A DNA stretch of 64,000 nucleotides from Antedon mediterranea (lineage: Eukaryota; Echinodermata; Crinoidea; Comatulida; Antedonidae): NCBI RefSeq assembly GCF_964355755.1, contig NC_092672.1:38560501-38624500 (forward strand), written 5' to 3'. Shown here in pieces: positions 40,601 through 52,511 of the stretch (positions are counted from its first letter, which is position 1; every line of letters starts with the position of its first letter). The position numbers and the translations under genes were made by a program. The notes under the pieces are model-generated. The model did no database searches. It was not told the DNA's origin and saw nothing but the letters and a program-made list of their open reading frames with translations.

Positions 40601-43600
40601 GCTATTAAGCATTTTTTGTTTTAACCAGAGCTTGAGAATCATTCTTGTTTTTTTTTTAGACATGAAGAATATGAGCCTCCGCCTGATTTAATTTCTGAAA
40701 GTGAAATGTCAAGGGCTGCTAATAAACGATCAGACTCACAACCTTTTCAGAATAACATAAAGCGACTATTAAACCGCAGCTCAACAAACCCAATACTAAG
40801 GTAGCTAGATCATTTTCATAGTCATAAGAATCCTAGAATTGATTGAAAAATATCATGGATGGGGAAAGAAAAGAGAAAAAATGCCATTGAGTATTTCATT
40901 TTTTTTTTAGGTCAAGTAACAAAGTAAAACTAAGTCCAAATGAATGCTTTATGCTTCTAGGGCAAGCAACTAAAACTTTACGGGAAGAATACATCTTGAA
41001 ACAGGACTTAGCCAGAGAAGCAATTGAAAGGCGGTGAGAACAGTTTATAAATTATCATCATAATCGGGAGGGTAAAATACGGGAATTAGATTGTAAAAAG
41101 TTGTATTAGAGCTGTAAGTTGGTGGTTAACATGCTTGCCTTCCAATCCCAAGGTCCTAGGTTCAATTTTGACCTAATGGTATGGTTATAACTCACGACTC
41201 TTTCGACTCCACTCCCTAAGCCTTAATTGAGACTTAGTTTATAAGCACGATAAATTATAAAATAGTTTATCCATCCTGTAATTGGTGAGTTAGTTACTGT
41301 TGGATGCAGTACAAAACAAAAAGGGCAAAATAAAACACAGAAATTTTAATTCTTTTTCTGTGCCTCATCACCTTAATTGTTAATTTTTTGTTTATAGAGT
41401 AAAAATATTAAAAGAGCAGAAGCAGCAGCAACTGAATGATTTGAAAGAGTGTGATAATTTAAAAGAAACACTTGGAGCTAAAGCAGAGGAGCTGGCTGAC
41501 AAGTATGAAAACACCAAAGATAAGCAGTATAAGATTATATCACGTGTGGGTACCCTCCTAAGACTTCTCCAGAATTGTGTACCGGTGCTTTCTGATGCCG
41601 AACAAAGCATGAGCAAAGAACTCGCAACTATGGATGAGAAACTAAAACATTTATCAAATTCGGTAGAACATGTAAGTTGATAAGATAACCTCCAATCCCT
41701 AGATCTTGGTTCAAATTCACACTCACGTCATATTGCGAATTTTGGACAAAAAGTGTTTTGAGAGCGCTTTTGATTTAAACATTAGCGCGAGCCTATCTTT
41801 ACCGCTGAGAATTGTATTGAGAAACCCGAAGACTTCACGCGAGCGAGACGAACTGACTAAGAACATTATTACTATAGATTTTCACTTCATACACGCTTAT
41901 TATTGAACAATAGTTAGTATAAATATCTGCTAGTTAATTAGAGACATTCGATGTTACTAAGAATACTAAAGAAATTACTTATAATACAAATTTAAAAGAT
42001 TTATAACGATTCTAGTTTAGGTAACATTCGCCCATTAACAATGAAAACAAACAAATCCTGCGTAGGAAATCGCGGAACTCTAAAAACTTTGTTTTAATAT
42101 CACGCTAAAATTGTTTCCGAATTTTTAAATACATATTTGTAAATATTATGTTAAATTTCAATATCTTTACTTTTAATCCTCAAAAAATCAAAATGTTGAT
42201 ATTTTTTAAAAGAATTTTATGATCATTTGAAATCGGGTATATTTACTATCGATCGCGCTCCGCCGGTGCCCGAGTAGGTGTGTACGCGTCGCTTTTGCAG
42301 GCTCTATTCCCAGTAGCGAGTTTCGGTCGCGCTAACATAAGCAATGTTTTCTACATTTACATGCATTAGGGGTAAATTATGTTTAATTGTTTTTACCGCA
42401 TAACAAAATTCCCAAATTTATTTCTTTTCTTGCCTAACCGTTTCTGTCACCCTAAAATCAAATGCTTTAACTGCATAATTTTAAGCGACAATAACATACA
42501 AATAGGCCTACTATAATTTGATCACTTCTGCGCAATACTTTAAAGTTGTTGTATACAATTATTTTAAGAATATAAATAAAAACACACAGAAACTAATAAA
42601 ATGGCAACTAATTGAAAAGTCAAACTCATTTATTTCATCAATTAAATATTTGAAAAAAATCAAATCAAGTAAGATACTGCTGTGTAGGCCTTAAATATGA
42701 TTACTGTATTTTTTTAGTTTTAATTTGTATAATGGCCTAGGCCTAATAATAGTACTAACAACATGTTTATTTCTAAAGGCAAGAATAACAAACAGCTTTA
42801 TTTATTTACCTTCAATATTAAATCTATGAGAAACCTCAATTATGAGAATCATTTAAATTTCTGTCACCGTACATTTCATTATAATGAAAACCTTTAATTT
42901 AAAAGACATTTAATTAATAAGAGCTGGTCAAATTTTTTTTAATGTCAACATGCTGTCCATAAATAGCCGCTTTCGAGTGATGCAAATGTTTTCTGGAGTC
43001 AGATCCTATAAAAAATATAGAAATATAAAAAGTATGTTAATTTAAATATGTATTTGAAAGGTGGGCTAGAGGTATAGGCCTACTGCATGATAAATTAGGC
43101 TGAAAAACCTAGCATGTGGTCCTAGGCCTACTACAAGGCCTAGCTTGATGTTTTAAATCCCATAAAACGTTTGAATTTAATACAAGTACAAAATCTAATT
43201 TATATAGAGTTGTAACGTGTGGTACATTCAGTACATTAATTAAAATAAATGAGAATGGGGCCTAATATTAATAAATAAACATGTAAAAAAATTGGCCTAA
43301 ACGACTACGTGTGTATCTTATACGCATTGATTAACACGCAGTACGCGTTGGACCATCAAGGCTAGGCCCAGCTTCGCACAAACCACCGTTATACATGTGA
43401 TTTGTTTACCTATTTCAATCGCCATTTAAAAAATACCTGAAAATATCAACATGCCCATTTTTTGTCAAACGAATATTTACATTACATAGTAACTTTTTAT
43501 TTAGTCACTCGTTTACTCAAAAATTGAGGAATTTTTTTATGGTCTCGTAAAAATGTACAATATTATTATTGATAAAAACCGTATAAAATCTAACAAAAAG

Positions 43601-46413
43601 AAGAGCAAATTCAATGATTACCTGACACGATCATAACTGCTATCCTGTTCCAAAAACCAAGTCACGTGCTTCTTCAACCCTTGCTTTAATTATTCTCATG
43701 AATTATTCATAAGGAACTATAATTTAAGGCTTTCAATTGGTTAAAAGAGTTAACCCTATTAAAATTTTAAATTCACATCATTTCCGGGTGATGTTGTCGC
43801 GCTTCGATGAATCTCAGAAATCACAAATGACCGCTAGAGGGCTCACTACTTTTTGTCTAGTCTAAATGAATGTGAATTAAATTATTAAGTCAGTTTTCTC
43901 ACTCATTTTGAAACCTAGCGTATGCGTCTACTTAGTCTGGGTTCCAGACGGAGTTTTGTCTTAATATTAGTAAAAAGATAAATATTTTGGCACATATGGC
44001 GTTTCATACGTATACTACTTGAATTGGATACTCCGTCTGGGGAAACACGCACAAGTCACGTGGTTTGACACCAAGAATTCTTGGTGCATACGATTATCCG
44101 GTTGACTAGTTTCAGCTGCATGCGATTGGCTACTCACTCGTACACTGTTTTAATATTCATATTTCAGAATTTCAAAGACTCAACAACTAAGATGATGCGC
44201 ATGCGCTATGTTACGTTTAGACAATGTGTACTTGGGTACATTAATGAAAGTTTCTGAAGGCTAGAAATTATTTTATATGCCTAGTAGTCTGGTAAACATT
44301 TGATGGGATTTTTCTCAAGAACATGAAAACTCGTGATATGATAGGCTAGCTTCTCCGCAAAGCAAACATTGAATGGATCATTTATTACGCGGAGATAATT
44401 TTGATCTAATTTCCACCCAGACCCTGTCCTGTTCTGTGTGGTGGTGTAGCCCTGTTGTTGTGTGCCTTCGGTGGTGGTATTTAGGCCTACTTTATTGGCG
44501 TTTTATTTGGCAGGTCATACGTGCGAATTGAGTAGGACCTACGAAAGAGGCCTAGACCAAGGACTAAAAAATTAATAAACAAAACAACTTGGCATTACGA
44601 TTTTATATTTCAACAGTCTCGATCGTACATTCAGCACTGTACGTACTCGATCTTTTTCATTTTGAAACAAAATGATCATTGGTTGATTCGAAATCCATAT
44701 TTACATACCTCCCGCCCCATATAGCCAAATACGGTATGATAAACTACGTCATTCTTATCGGATGTTTGCGGTCTGCAAATCGATTTCTATACGTGTTTCA
44801 CAAGTCTGTATTTTCAGACAAAAATCGCGGTCGAAATAAAAACAAATAAATAAAAAAAAAAAAGATAATACAGACTTGGGGCAAGTCTAGCGTCTACTGT
44901 ACACTAGATATTTTAACCAAAAAAAATAAATAAATTGAAAATGATAAATTTGCTGTAATTGTAAAAGGTACAGTAAGAATTGACCTGCTCAGTATAACAA
45001 TACTTACTGTAAGACAAACCTTAAAGTCTACAGCATTTTTGCTGTTTAACACATTGACTGCCAAGGCATTTTCCGTAATTTCTGTCCCAGTGCCAAGTCC
45101 CGTTTACATATTAAATTACAGTTTGAAAGTGTAACATCTGGTCACGGACTATCATGATGGGGTCAATATCTGACCCCCATCCTCTGACCCACCCTATCAT
45201 CGAGAGATAAAAACAGTAAACCACACTGAATCATTTCATCCTTTATTATTTTTATTTACTATTAGCGCAATTTATGACAGGTTTGAGATGATTATATTGA
45301 GTGTGAGGGCGCCATCGTATCAACCATATTCAATGCATGAGGGAATAAACACAAACAAACATATGACATTTATTTTTAGATTATCGTTTACGTACATCAT
45401 TCATAAACTGCCATGCGATAATTCCTGTTCCAATCACCACTGCCAGCGATTCTACATACAATACAAAAGTGCTACGATTTTGACGTATTACGTCTTGGCA
45501 AGTAGCGACACGCAATTTTTGACGTATAAATACGCCGTGGCAGTGAACGTGTTAATATGCTTGATACAAGTACAGTAGTTAGAAATCTTAGAGGATTGGA
45601 TAGCACTCACTCAATTTTATCTCAAAACGTACTCAAATGCAGTAAATATTAATTTTGTAATCCAATTTTTTAAGGTGACAATTTGCATGATAACGCCTGT
45701 GATAATATTATCATTAATAATGACCAAATAGAACTACTTTAGATTTTACAGGTAAACAAGTTTCATAAGTTTCACTGTAAAGAAAAGCTCTTAAATTGTT
45801 TTGCAACAGTATACTCTACAAAGAGATATATACCTTACCATAGAAAGACGTATAGAGAAAGAGATAAGAAAGGTCTATTCTTAGAGATGTTAAATGTAGA
45901 ATCAATTAGCACAGCCTGTGTATTACTCTACCAAACTCCTTCTTAGAGATGTTGAATGTAGAATCATTTACCAAACTCCTTACTAATTTACAACACTTAC
46001 ATTTTCATTAACCAAAACATTTTCTTTTCAAATAAATCATTTAGGTGAAGTTAAAGGATAGCTATCAACAAAGAAACCTGAACCGGAATAAGCAACAAGC
46101 ATCACATCCTACCCTTAATCAAACTCAGACACAAAAATTAAAAAGTCTTCTCAGAGAAGAGTAAGTCAGTTTTTAGTAAATGTTCTTGCTGGTACTTTAT
46201 TATTATACTATATATGTAGATCTAGCATATTTCTTAATGTAAATTGTTGTATGTGGTCACTTTAATTTATTATCCGAAAAAAAAAGAAATTTGTACAATT
46301 AATTTTGTGTATTAAGTAGATGTATGAAATTCATATTTTTACTATTTTCTTTTAGGGGAGAAAACATAGCAGGTTTGGTAAACGAAGTAAAAGATATTTC
46401 TATGCATATATGA
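34604..46413 (+). CDS. NUP88: Nucleoporin NUP88
   Basis: Exons are 34604-34837, 37208-37377, 37967-38086, 38222-38476, 38765-38951, 39243-39387, 39561-39659, 39933-40023, 40247-40351, 40660-40800, 40911-41033, 41398-41671, 46045-46160 and 46356-46413, totalling 705 residues (human 741). The N-terminal about 490 residues form the beta-propeller: [50 protein letters not shown] and [17 protein letters not shown] basic linker and a long coiled coil (about 540-700, [40 protein letters not shown]) follow. NUP88 anchors NUP214 and NUP62 on the cytoplasmic pore face and aids CRM1-dependent export. The acceptor before exon 8 (TACAAAG) has little pyrimidine tract. Introns 1 and 12 are large and hold transposons. 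Confidence 0.95.
34941..36859. mobile_element. 1.9-kb long-TIR transposon with 9-bp TSD (Mutator-like)
   Basis: Inverted repeats of about 290 bases span 34941-35236 and 36576-36859. Ends share GGTCCTACTAAACACCACC, CCAGAACCGAATGCGTTTGA and GAGGCGCTACCGATG. The left arm has an extra 12-base duplication near 35040. GATAATTTA is duplicated directly outside (34932-34940 and 36860-36868), a 9-base TSD. Long TIRs with a 9-bp TSD are typical of Mutator-like elements; no transposase is present, so the class is inferred. The interior holds an antisense LINE fragment. It lies in NUP88 intron 1. Confidence 0.88.
35715..36535 (-). mobile_element. LINE ORF2 fragment inside the long-TIR element
   Basis: On the minus strand the sequence begins at the catalytic box, reading [18 protein letters not shown] where YADDS is expected, so the first catalytic Asp is replaced. 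It continues as [31 protein letters not shown], then after a frame break [38 protein letters not shown] and [13 protein letters not shown]. These are the thumb and C-terminal regions of an RTE/Jockey-like ORF2. It is 5'-truncated and has at least one frameshift near 36210. Confidence 0.8.
37424..37705 (+). repeat. 42-bp minisatellite with splice-site-like units
   Basis: About 6.5 copies of a 42-base unit lie in NUP88 intron 2. Each contains TTGTTGTAAGTCTACTC and TCTTTTCGCAGCTGACC, that is a donor consensus (GTAAGT) followed about 20 bases later by a pyrimidine-rich acceptor (CGCAG). Because the unit is a multiple of three with few stops, several frames are open ([14 protein letters not shown] and similar). 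These are artefacts of the repeat, not genes. Confidence 0.9.
39071..39145 (-). mobile_element. tRNA-derived SINE head, inverted
   Basis: On the minus strand, words TTAACATGCTTGTCTTCCAA and CCCAAGGTCCAGGTTTCAAT match the plus-strand copy at 41100-41180. The B-box-like segment is GGTTTCAATCCTGACC. It lies in NUP88 intron 5. Confidence 0.6.
39392..39530 (-). mobile_element. CR1-like LINE 3' tail, inverted
   Basis: Read on the minus strand it ends CCGTGATTAAATAAAGTTTTT(ATT)n, the same 3' terminus as the LINE at 28900-30697 (CCGTGATTAAATAAAGCTT plus ATT repeats). It is a short 5'-truncated copy in NUP88 intron 6. Confidence 0.65.
39750..39830. repeat. Dispersed repeat scrap
   Basis: The words 'caaacatttataaagcactc' and 'accggagtctcacagtgcaa' resemble a common invertebrate dispersed repeat end (AAAGCGCTTTTACC...GTCTCAAAGCGC type). 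It lies in NUP88 intron 7. The assignment is by resemblance only. Confidence 0.3.
40447..40531. mobile_element. Hairpin MITE family A, truncated copy 9
   Basis: The core GATGTGCCC...ACTACCATATTTGGGCATAT...GGGTACATCACAC and a short right end 'tagacagagctta' remain. It lies in NUP88 intron 9. Confidence 0.7.
41100..41230 (+). mobile_element. tRNA-derived SINE
   Basis: An A-box-like GTTGGTGGTTAACATGC and B-box-like GGTTCAATTTTGACC flank CTTGCCTTCCAATCCCAAGG. It matches the inverted copy at 39071-39145 and lies in NUP88 intron 11. The cloverleaf is incomplete, so it is not a tRNA gene. Confidence 0.6.
41672..46044 (+). other. NUP88 intron 12, 4.4 kb
   Basis: No coding exon is supported inside this large intron. 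It contains CpG-containing patches near 41780-41860 and 42240-42330 (TATCGATCGCGCTCCGCCGG), a promoter-like patch near 43780-43860, and a piggyBac-like MITE at 45050-45551. Spliced minus-strand RNA cannot be excluded. Most of the rest is AT-rich unique-looking sequence. Confidence 0.4.
45050..45551. mobile_element. piggyBac-like MITE (502 bp)
   Basis: The left end CACATTGACTGCCAAGGC and, inverted, right end CACGTTCACTGCCACGGC form a TIR of about 18 bases. TTAA lies directly outside on both sides (45046-45049 and 45552-45555). TTAA duplication plus TTGACTGCCA-type ends are typical of piggyBac derivatives. No transposase frame is present. Confidence 0.85.
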
Positions 46414-46782
46414 ATGATCCACTACACAACACAATCAACCTATACTAACATGGGTTGACTGTCGATACCATGAAGGGGAGCAATCGATTATGTGGTCGGT
46501 CGTTGTCTCGACCTAGAATCCACCAAAACTATGTCACAGAATCAAGTGAGGAAGCACATACCATATGTCACTGCATGGACAAGACAGCATAACTAGTTCC
46601 TCTTAACATGACAAATGTCACGTGTATAGTGGACAACATGTAAGGGACTAATATCATTGTTAAGTTCAATCTTACATCTAGTGCTAGAATAGCTACATTG
46701 GATTCTACAGTATTTCAATAGAATATACTAATATGTACAAAGAAGTACTGTACAATTAATGGTGCTGAGCTATGAAGACCTA

Positions 46783-46915
46783 AAGCTCTGTCTACACTAT
46801 CAAACTAGTGTGATGTGCCCAAACATGGTAGTGGTATGAATGCTTAAATATGGTAGTCATGTCAATATATGGGCACATCACATTTTTTGTCACATGAAGA
46901 TTTCACAGAGCTTTA
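46783..46915. mobile_element. Hairpin MITE family A, copy 10
   Basis: The left end AAGCTCTGTCTACACTATCA is intact, the core GTGATGTGCCCAAACATGG / ATATGGGCACATCACAT is clear, and the right terminal repeat is shortened (TTTCACAGAGCTTT). It lies in the NUP88 3' UTR region, upstream of the AATAAA at 46987. Confidence 0.85.
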
Positions 46916-46986
46916 ACATGGTGACACATTTCACCTTTTTATAGTGGACAACAATAGCTATATTGGATTTTACAGTATTTAAACAG

Positions 46987-46992
46987 AATAAA
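46987..46992 (+). terminator. Candidate NUP88 poly(A) signal
   Basis: AATAAA about 575 bases past the NUP88 stop; another lies near 47088. If used, the mature 3' UTR includes the hairpin MITE at 46783-46915. Confidence 0.5.
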
Positions 46993-47151
46993 GTAATGTA
47001 CAAAGTGCTACTGTACAATTAATGTTGCTGAGCTGTGAAGATTAAACAGTATGAAATACGTTTTTATAATAATGTAATACAATTTTGTAAATAAAAAAAC
47101 GGCAGATTTTATGACTATTTTTATTTCTATGTGTAATCAACATCAGTATCC

Positions 47152-47292
47152 ATAAACAATGGACATTCATGTAAAATGATAATGGACATTCACATTCATG
47201 TAAAATGATAATGGGCATTCACATTCATGTAAAATGAGAATGGACATTCACATTCACGTAAAATGAGAATGGACATTCACATTCATGTAAAA
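47152..47292. repeat. About 30-bp minisatellite
   Basis: About five units of ATTCACATTCATGTAAAATG plus GAGAATGGAC, with small variants (one early unit lacks the doubled CATTCA). It lies between NUP88 and AIP, which converge here. Confidence 0.85.
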
Positions 47293-47710
47293 CGTTCCTA
47301 CTACAATCCCATACATTTAACATTTCATGCACCTTGGTTTAATATATACAATAATAAAAGACTTCAATACTAATAACTATCTATGATCAACATTTCCTAT
47401 AAAAGGTTTTGACAGATAAGTATACACATATACTGCAATATAGTTTTCATATAGGTGTTCTTTCTATCTAATACACACTTGCAGAACCAGGTGGTATACT
47501 GTACATTGAATAATTTGCTTACAACAAGACGTTCTTTGTGTACAGCAGGTAACTAAAAGCTAAAATGGAACTAAAAAAGCACCAAATATGTTATTCTTAA
47601 TATCTATAATTACAATACTGTATGACTTGATATTTTAAATCAGTTTTTAGTTTAAAAAATCTTGTTTCCAATCAGTTGGTTAATGTACGTTTGTCATATC
47701 TCCATGGTCT

Positions 47711-47716
47711 TTTATT
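47711..47716 (-). terminator. AIP poly(A) signal
   Basis: AATAAA on the minus strand lies about 65 bases past the AIP stop codon at 47778. Confidence 0.6.
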
Positions 47717-47777
47717 GAATGGCACACAAGTAATGAACCAAATCATACTATTATACATAAACAAGTCTGCTTGCCAT

Positions 47778-49640
47778 TCACTTGTTAAAAAGGTTCTTCA
47801 GTTTTTCCCTATCCTCTGTGTCTTTTTGCTTTTGTTTCATCTCCATTTTTTTCAGTTCTTTTTTAACAGCTGTTGTCAGGCTGGGATCTAGTTCCACTGC
47901 ACGTTCAAAATCTTTCTCAGCCTCCGTAAAATTCCAACAAGCAGAATGAGCCTTGCCTCTTCTAAATAATGCTTTTACATTATCTGAAAATATGAAATAC
48001 TTAGTTTAAAATGTGAAAGTAATTTAACGTAGTACATACATTTTAGGTAAACATAAAAATGAAACAGAACTTTTCACATGCGGCATATACACCTGCTTGC
48101 TCAAAAACAAACAGAGTGGCGAACACAAGTGAGACTCAATGTCTAATGACGATTAGTGTCTAAGAAGATGATGATACTTGTTTTACAAAGAATTAAATTA
48201 AGTATCAACTTACTACGATCTTTATCAAGGACTGAAGAAGTATGTTCAATAACTACCGGATAATCTTCACTAATCAGCTTACATTGTGAATAGTTCAGTA
48301 AAAATGGAATCCTTAACTTATCCAATTTGAACCAAGCCTCTGTGCCAGGCTGTTCATGGATCAATAAATTCTCCAAACATCCGAGAGCTTCTGCGTATTT
48401 TGCTTCTGCTTCTGCAAACTGTTTGTCTTGATACAGTCGGTTACCGTCCTCTTTGAGACGAGGCAAAGCATTTAGTTTTTCGTCGTCAGTCATTGCCCAT
48501 GTTTCTTTTTCATACTGACCAGGAAATTTGATGTTCAAAAGGTCAAAGGTGAACTTAAGGGGTTGTGGGTTACGTACAAGTTCATTTAGGTCACTGTGAC
48601 CCATATCTGGTGCTTTCATTTGAGCCATGCCTCCGCAACAATGGTGTTTGTTCTCTGCGGTAGACTTGGTACCGGTTGCAAATTCTCTGAGCTTCTGCGC
48701 TACAGTAGGATATGCAGACACTTGCTAAATAAAAATCAAAATTAAGAATTGTTACATCATTGTACAGTATTAGTAAATATAGAGCCAAGATATTTATAAA
48801 TCTAAAATTGAGTTATAGAAATAAAAAAAAGTACTTCTAAATTTGGAAAACTATTATTAATTAATTTCAACACGTCATTTAGATACATTGGTATTTTTAC
48901 TAACAGCATTCCTGATATTAATCCTATTAATATCTTAACATTAATAGTAATGCACCTCGGGGGGAACTGTAAATTCTGCAACCTCTTGAGGGCGCATTGT
49001 CTTCAAACATTGTTCCCAAACTGTAAGCTTGAATTGTTTTCCGATGATAATCTCCATTGGTTTTGTCTTGCGGCTGTCATCAATAACCGTATTCTCATCA
49101 TTGCATAGTTGTGTTTTATAGTGAAAATATAGCTAGTGAAAAATAAAATGTATTTGTGAAATATAGGCCTATATATCATTTCTGATTTAATAAAACAATA
49201 ACATATTTAATATAATTGATCAGTAATTTTAATGTTATTAATATTCATGTATATAAATATTATTATTAATACACTTATGGTTCTGACAAACTAACATTAC
49301 TTTCCATAATGGAGAATGGCTATCACGACCTCTCGCGCTTCATACCGTATGTACTGGCTGGTGGCCTAGCTGTCAAGACGACGACGAAGTTGCCCACGAC
49401 TAGACGACCGCTCTACTCTCCTCCTTATCCCTCTTTTTGAGAGTAGGAGATGAGGAGGCCTAGCAATAACTACAAATTATAACAAACTAATAAACTCAAA
49501 TACAATATTATCAACTTCAAATGAACCCTTATGATTTTATGTACCTTAGTTGCATATGGATAATCTTGTAAATCAGCAGATCCTGCAGCTAGTACTCTTT
49601 TTGTAACACCGATTTCAGACAGTTCTCGAAGACCTTCCAT
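47778..49640 (-). CDS. AIP: AH receptor-interacting protein, FKBP-like/TPR co-chaperone
   Basis: Minus-strand exons are 49640-49545, 49132-48956, 48724-48214 and 47983-47778, giving 329 residues (human AIP 330). The N-terminal half is an FKBP-type immunophilin-like domain: [20 protein letters not shown], then [40 protein letters not shown] and [19 protein letters not shown]. The C-terminal half has three TPR units: [40 protein letters not shown] and [21 protein letters not shown] long C-terminal helix follows. AIP binds the HSP90 EEVD tail through its TPRs and stabilises clients in the cytosol. AIPL1 is a vertebrate duplicate, so one invertebrate copy is expected. The lack of the full PPIase active-site set is a family trait. 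Confidence 0.94.
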
Positions 49641-52440
49641 GATGAAAAATGTATCAAAAACTGATTGCCGCCCTCAACGACAACACATTTTTGTTTTTGT
49701 TCGAAGTACTCATCTCTCTCGTGATCACGACCTCGGCTCAAAATTTAGGGGAGCCTCAGCGCACAAAATTCGATTCTCTAATATTAAAAAATACTGTAGA
49801 ATTTTCACAACGTACATATCATATTCCCACAATTAAACTATCTAACTTCTATTTAAAATTGTCTTCGTATTGATTGATTCCTCCATTTTGCCAGGTAGTG
49901 TCCAGCTAAACTATAATAATTAACGACCTTTTGTAAGTCAGTAAAGAGTAAAAACTTTTATGTCGAGTTACCGAAGCGAGTATTTCAACAATATCCTGGT
50001 ATTATGACTATTGTTATCAAACAGATCTCGTTCTAACCGTATTGAACTCGTTTAGTCTTTTCCCTTTATTTGTCTGCTTTTGCGTCGACTGTGAGGTCTA
50101 ATACCAGCAAGTTTTGTTACTGTAAATATTAACCCAAAGAAACCGCGACTGTTGTTTGACATACCTTAGATTCGTTCAAACATTAGGAAAGATTGTCAAC
50201 AGGATAGGCAAAGTGGTTTGATAACAGAATGTAGGTGGTTTATTTTGTGCAGAAGCAAAGTTGGACGTTTAACCGAGTGTCGTTTAGTTGCTGACGGGTT
50301 TAAGATCAAGCGAGTAAGAATTTATTCTTTATTTTCAGTTCAATTATTATTTCGTATGCATTGTATGCTTACATTATATCACATTGTTTACTACATACAG
50401 TAGTATAGAAACATAAATGAAAAATGGTATCTGGTTCAAATTAAGGTTATTATGCCAACAGACGTGTTTTGTATGCGAGATCCTTTTTGTATGTCAATAC
50501 AATAACGTTCTGGGATCACAGGACTGCGTATAGTATGGCCTGAAATGATTTATAATGTAACGTGATGGTCTCTGGATTGTTTTATGCCGACTCAATCCGG
50601 GCCAATTGTCTTTTAAACATTATTTTTATTATGAAAATTTATATAATTATTGCTCGTCAGAGAAATTGATACTCAAGCCTAAGTTAAAATAGGTGTTTAA
50701 TATTATATTATTAGTAAGTAATTAGCATAATAAAACAAGGAATGTAGGCAACAACCAATGACTATAACGAGGCATTTAATAAAAAGGCAAATTGCCTTAA
50801 AATGTAAATGTGACATGTTTCGAGAAACTATTCTCATCATCAGAACAGTAAACAACGCCTAGAGTGCTTATATACCAATAGGAGTGCTTATATACCAATA
50901 GGACATATTGTATGTAAATAAGTAAGTAATTAGCATAATAAAACAAGGAATGTAGGCAACAACCAATGAATATAACGAGGCATTTAATAAAAAGGCAAAT
51001 TGCCTTAAAATGTAAATGTGACATGTTTCGAGAAACTATTCTCATCGTCAGAACAGTAAACAACGCCTAGAGTGCTTATATACCAATAGGACATGTATGT
51101 AAATAAGTAAGTAATTAGCATAATAAAACAAGGAATGTAGTTATTAGTATTTATAACTTTCATATGATACGTGAGTACACGACTTCCCCGCTCGTATTGT
51201 TTTAATGGTAAACTTCCTATCATTACCCGTTAGTTTGAATATAGGATACTACTCATGGTTCTATTAGATCCAAGCCTTATTGCAAAGTGGTAAATTCGAT
51301 TTTGCCACTCTTTTAAACATTCATATTCTTTATGGTGTATCATCTATCAAACTCGTTAGGGAAAATACACTCTGATGAAAACTGATGTATTTTACACTGC
51401 AGTTTTACCACCATTTTCATCTCATCATACTTTAACAACTCCCACGAGAATACAATGATAGTAGAACACGATTAAACGCAACAGATCATTGACTTGATTG
51501 AGTTATTAAAGCAAAGATACATTTCACACTTTACAAATAACATGTCTACAATATGGATGGTACAGGACTAGGTCTGTATGGTCTGTTACAATAGTCACAA
51601 ACACAGAAATTATTGAGGGACGTGATTCACAATGAAACTACATTCTGTTTCTCTTATTGTTTGTATAATGTAATACTTTGACAGGTAATGTATGTAAACC
51701 ATTTGTTGTATTAGTAGTTTATTTACATTTGTTGTGTATACGACGACGGTCCTTCATGTAAAGTACAGTCCGCCTACACAATAGTCTTCAAACTTTATGT
51801 AATTTTGTTGTTCGCCTTCACAATGGTTTGTTCGCGGTTATGTTTGAAATGACCTTTCGTTTCAATGCCTTCGACTATGGCACCTAAAAAAGTCATCCAA
51901 ACCCATTGTATGTCGAATTTAATACATTGGCCGTTTCCTTTGACAGGTCCAATTGAGGAGAATTAATCTTTTTCCTTTTTATTCATTTTTTGTTCCAAAA
52001 AAATTAGCAATTAGTGGTTTTTATCCGGTGTGTTGAAATACGAAGTTTTTCTGCATAAATCTCTTCGATTCTTCATAAGTAATTATATAAAACCAATAAA
52101 TAAGAATTAAATTAAAGGAAGGTAGAATTGTATAAGAAGGCGTAATAGGAAGCACTTATTGTAGAGCTAAGATAAAAACAAGCCCGCCCGCCCAACATTG
52201 TTCCCTCCACCCCATCCTAACATAAGAGTCAATATTGCGTGGTTCTCACACACATTCATTCGATATTACCACACTCACACACACGCAGTAGGCTACTGAT
52301 ACTAACATCTGTATTTAACACTCCCTTTACAGTCAGGAAGTCTAAGTTGAACACTTCAGATAAGGACGTGCTTATTTGTAGTAAGCTTCCGACCCAACCT
52401 TTCCAGCTTTGATAACTTAATTCACATCCTTATTTTATAG
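49641..52440. other. Intergenic region AIP to orphan gene
   Basis: The start of this gap may be a divergent promoter for AIP and the plus-strand orphan. A possible non-coding first exon with a donor (AAGCGA|GTAAGA) ends near 50311. The 185-208-bp tandem repeat lies at 50713-51140. From 51140 to 52440 I see nothing beyond AT-rich unique sequence. Confidence 0.35.
50713..51140. repeat. Tandem 185-208-bp repeat with hammerhead-like core
   Basis: Two full units start at 50713 and 50921, and a truncated third at 51106 ends near 51139. The first unit is longer because of an internal duplication (GAGTGCTTATATACCAATAG twice, 50870-50903). On the minus strand each unit reads CTGATGATGAGAA, TAG, TTTCTCGAAAC, similar to a hammerhead core with stem II. 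A palindrome AAGGCAAATTGCCTT is also present. Penelope-like elements and retrozymes use such units, but stems I and III are not convincing. Confidence 0.6.
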
Positions 52441-52511
52441 ATTGATACGTGGGATCTCTTCCAGTGAAGTTATTACGGATTAAATATCTAAAAATAGTGA
52501 GCCGTATCGAA

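Noticed and set aside
42240-42330. Nested gene promoter in NUP88 intron 12
   Set aside because: A CpG-containing patch is present, but no coding exon or clear transcript structure could be built around it on either strand.
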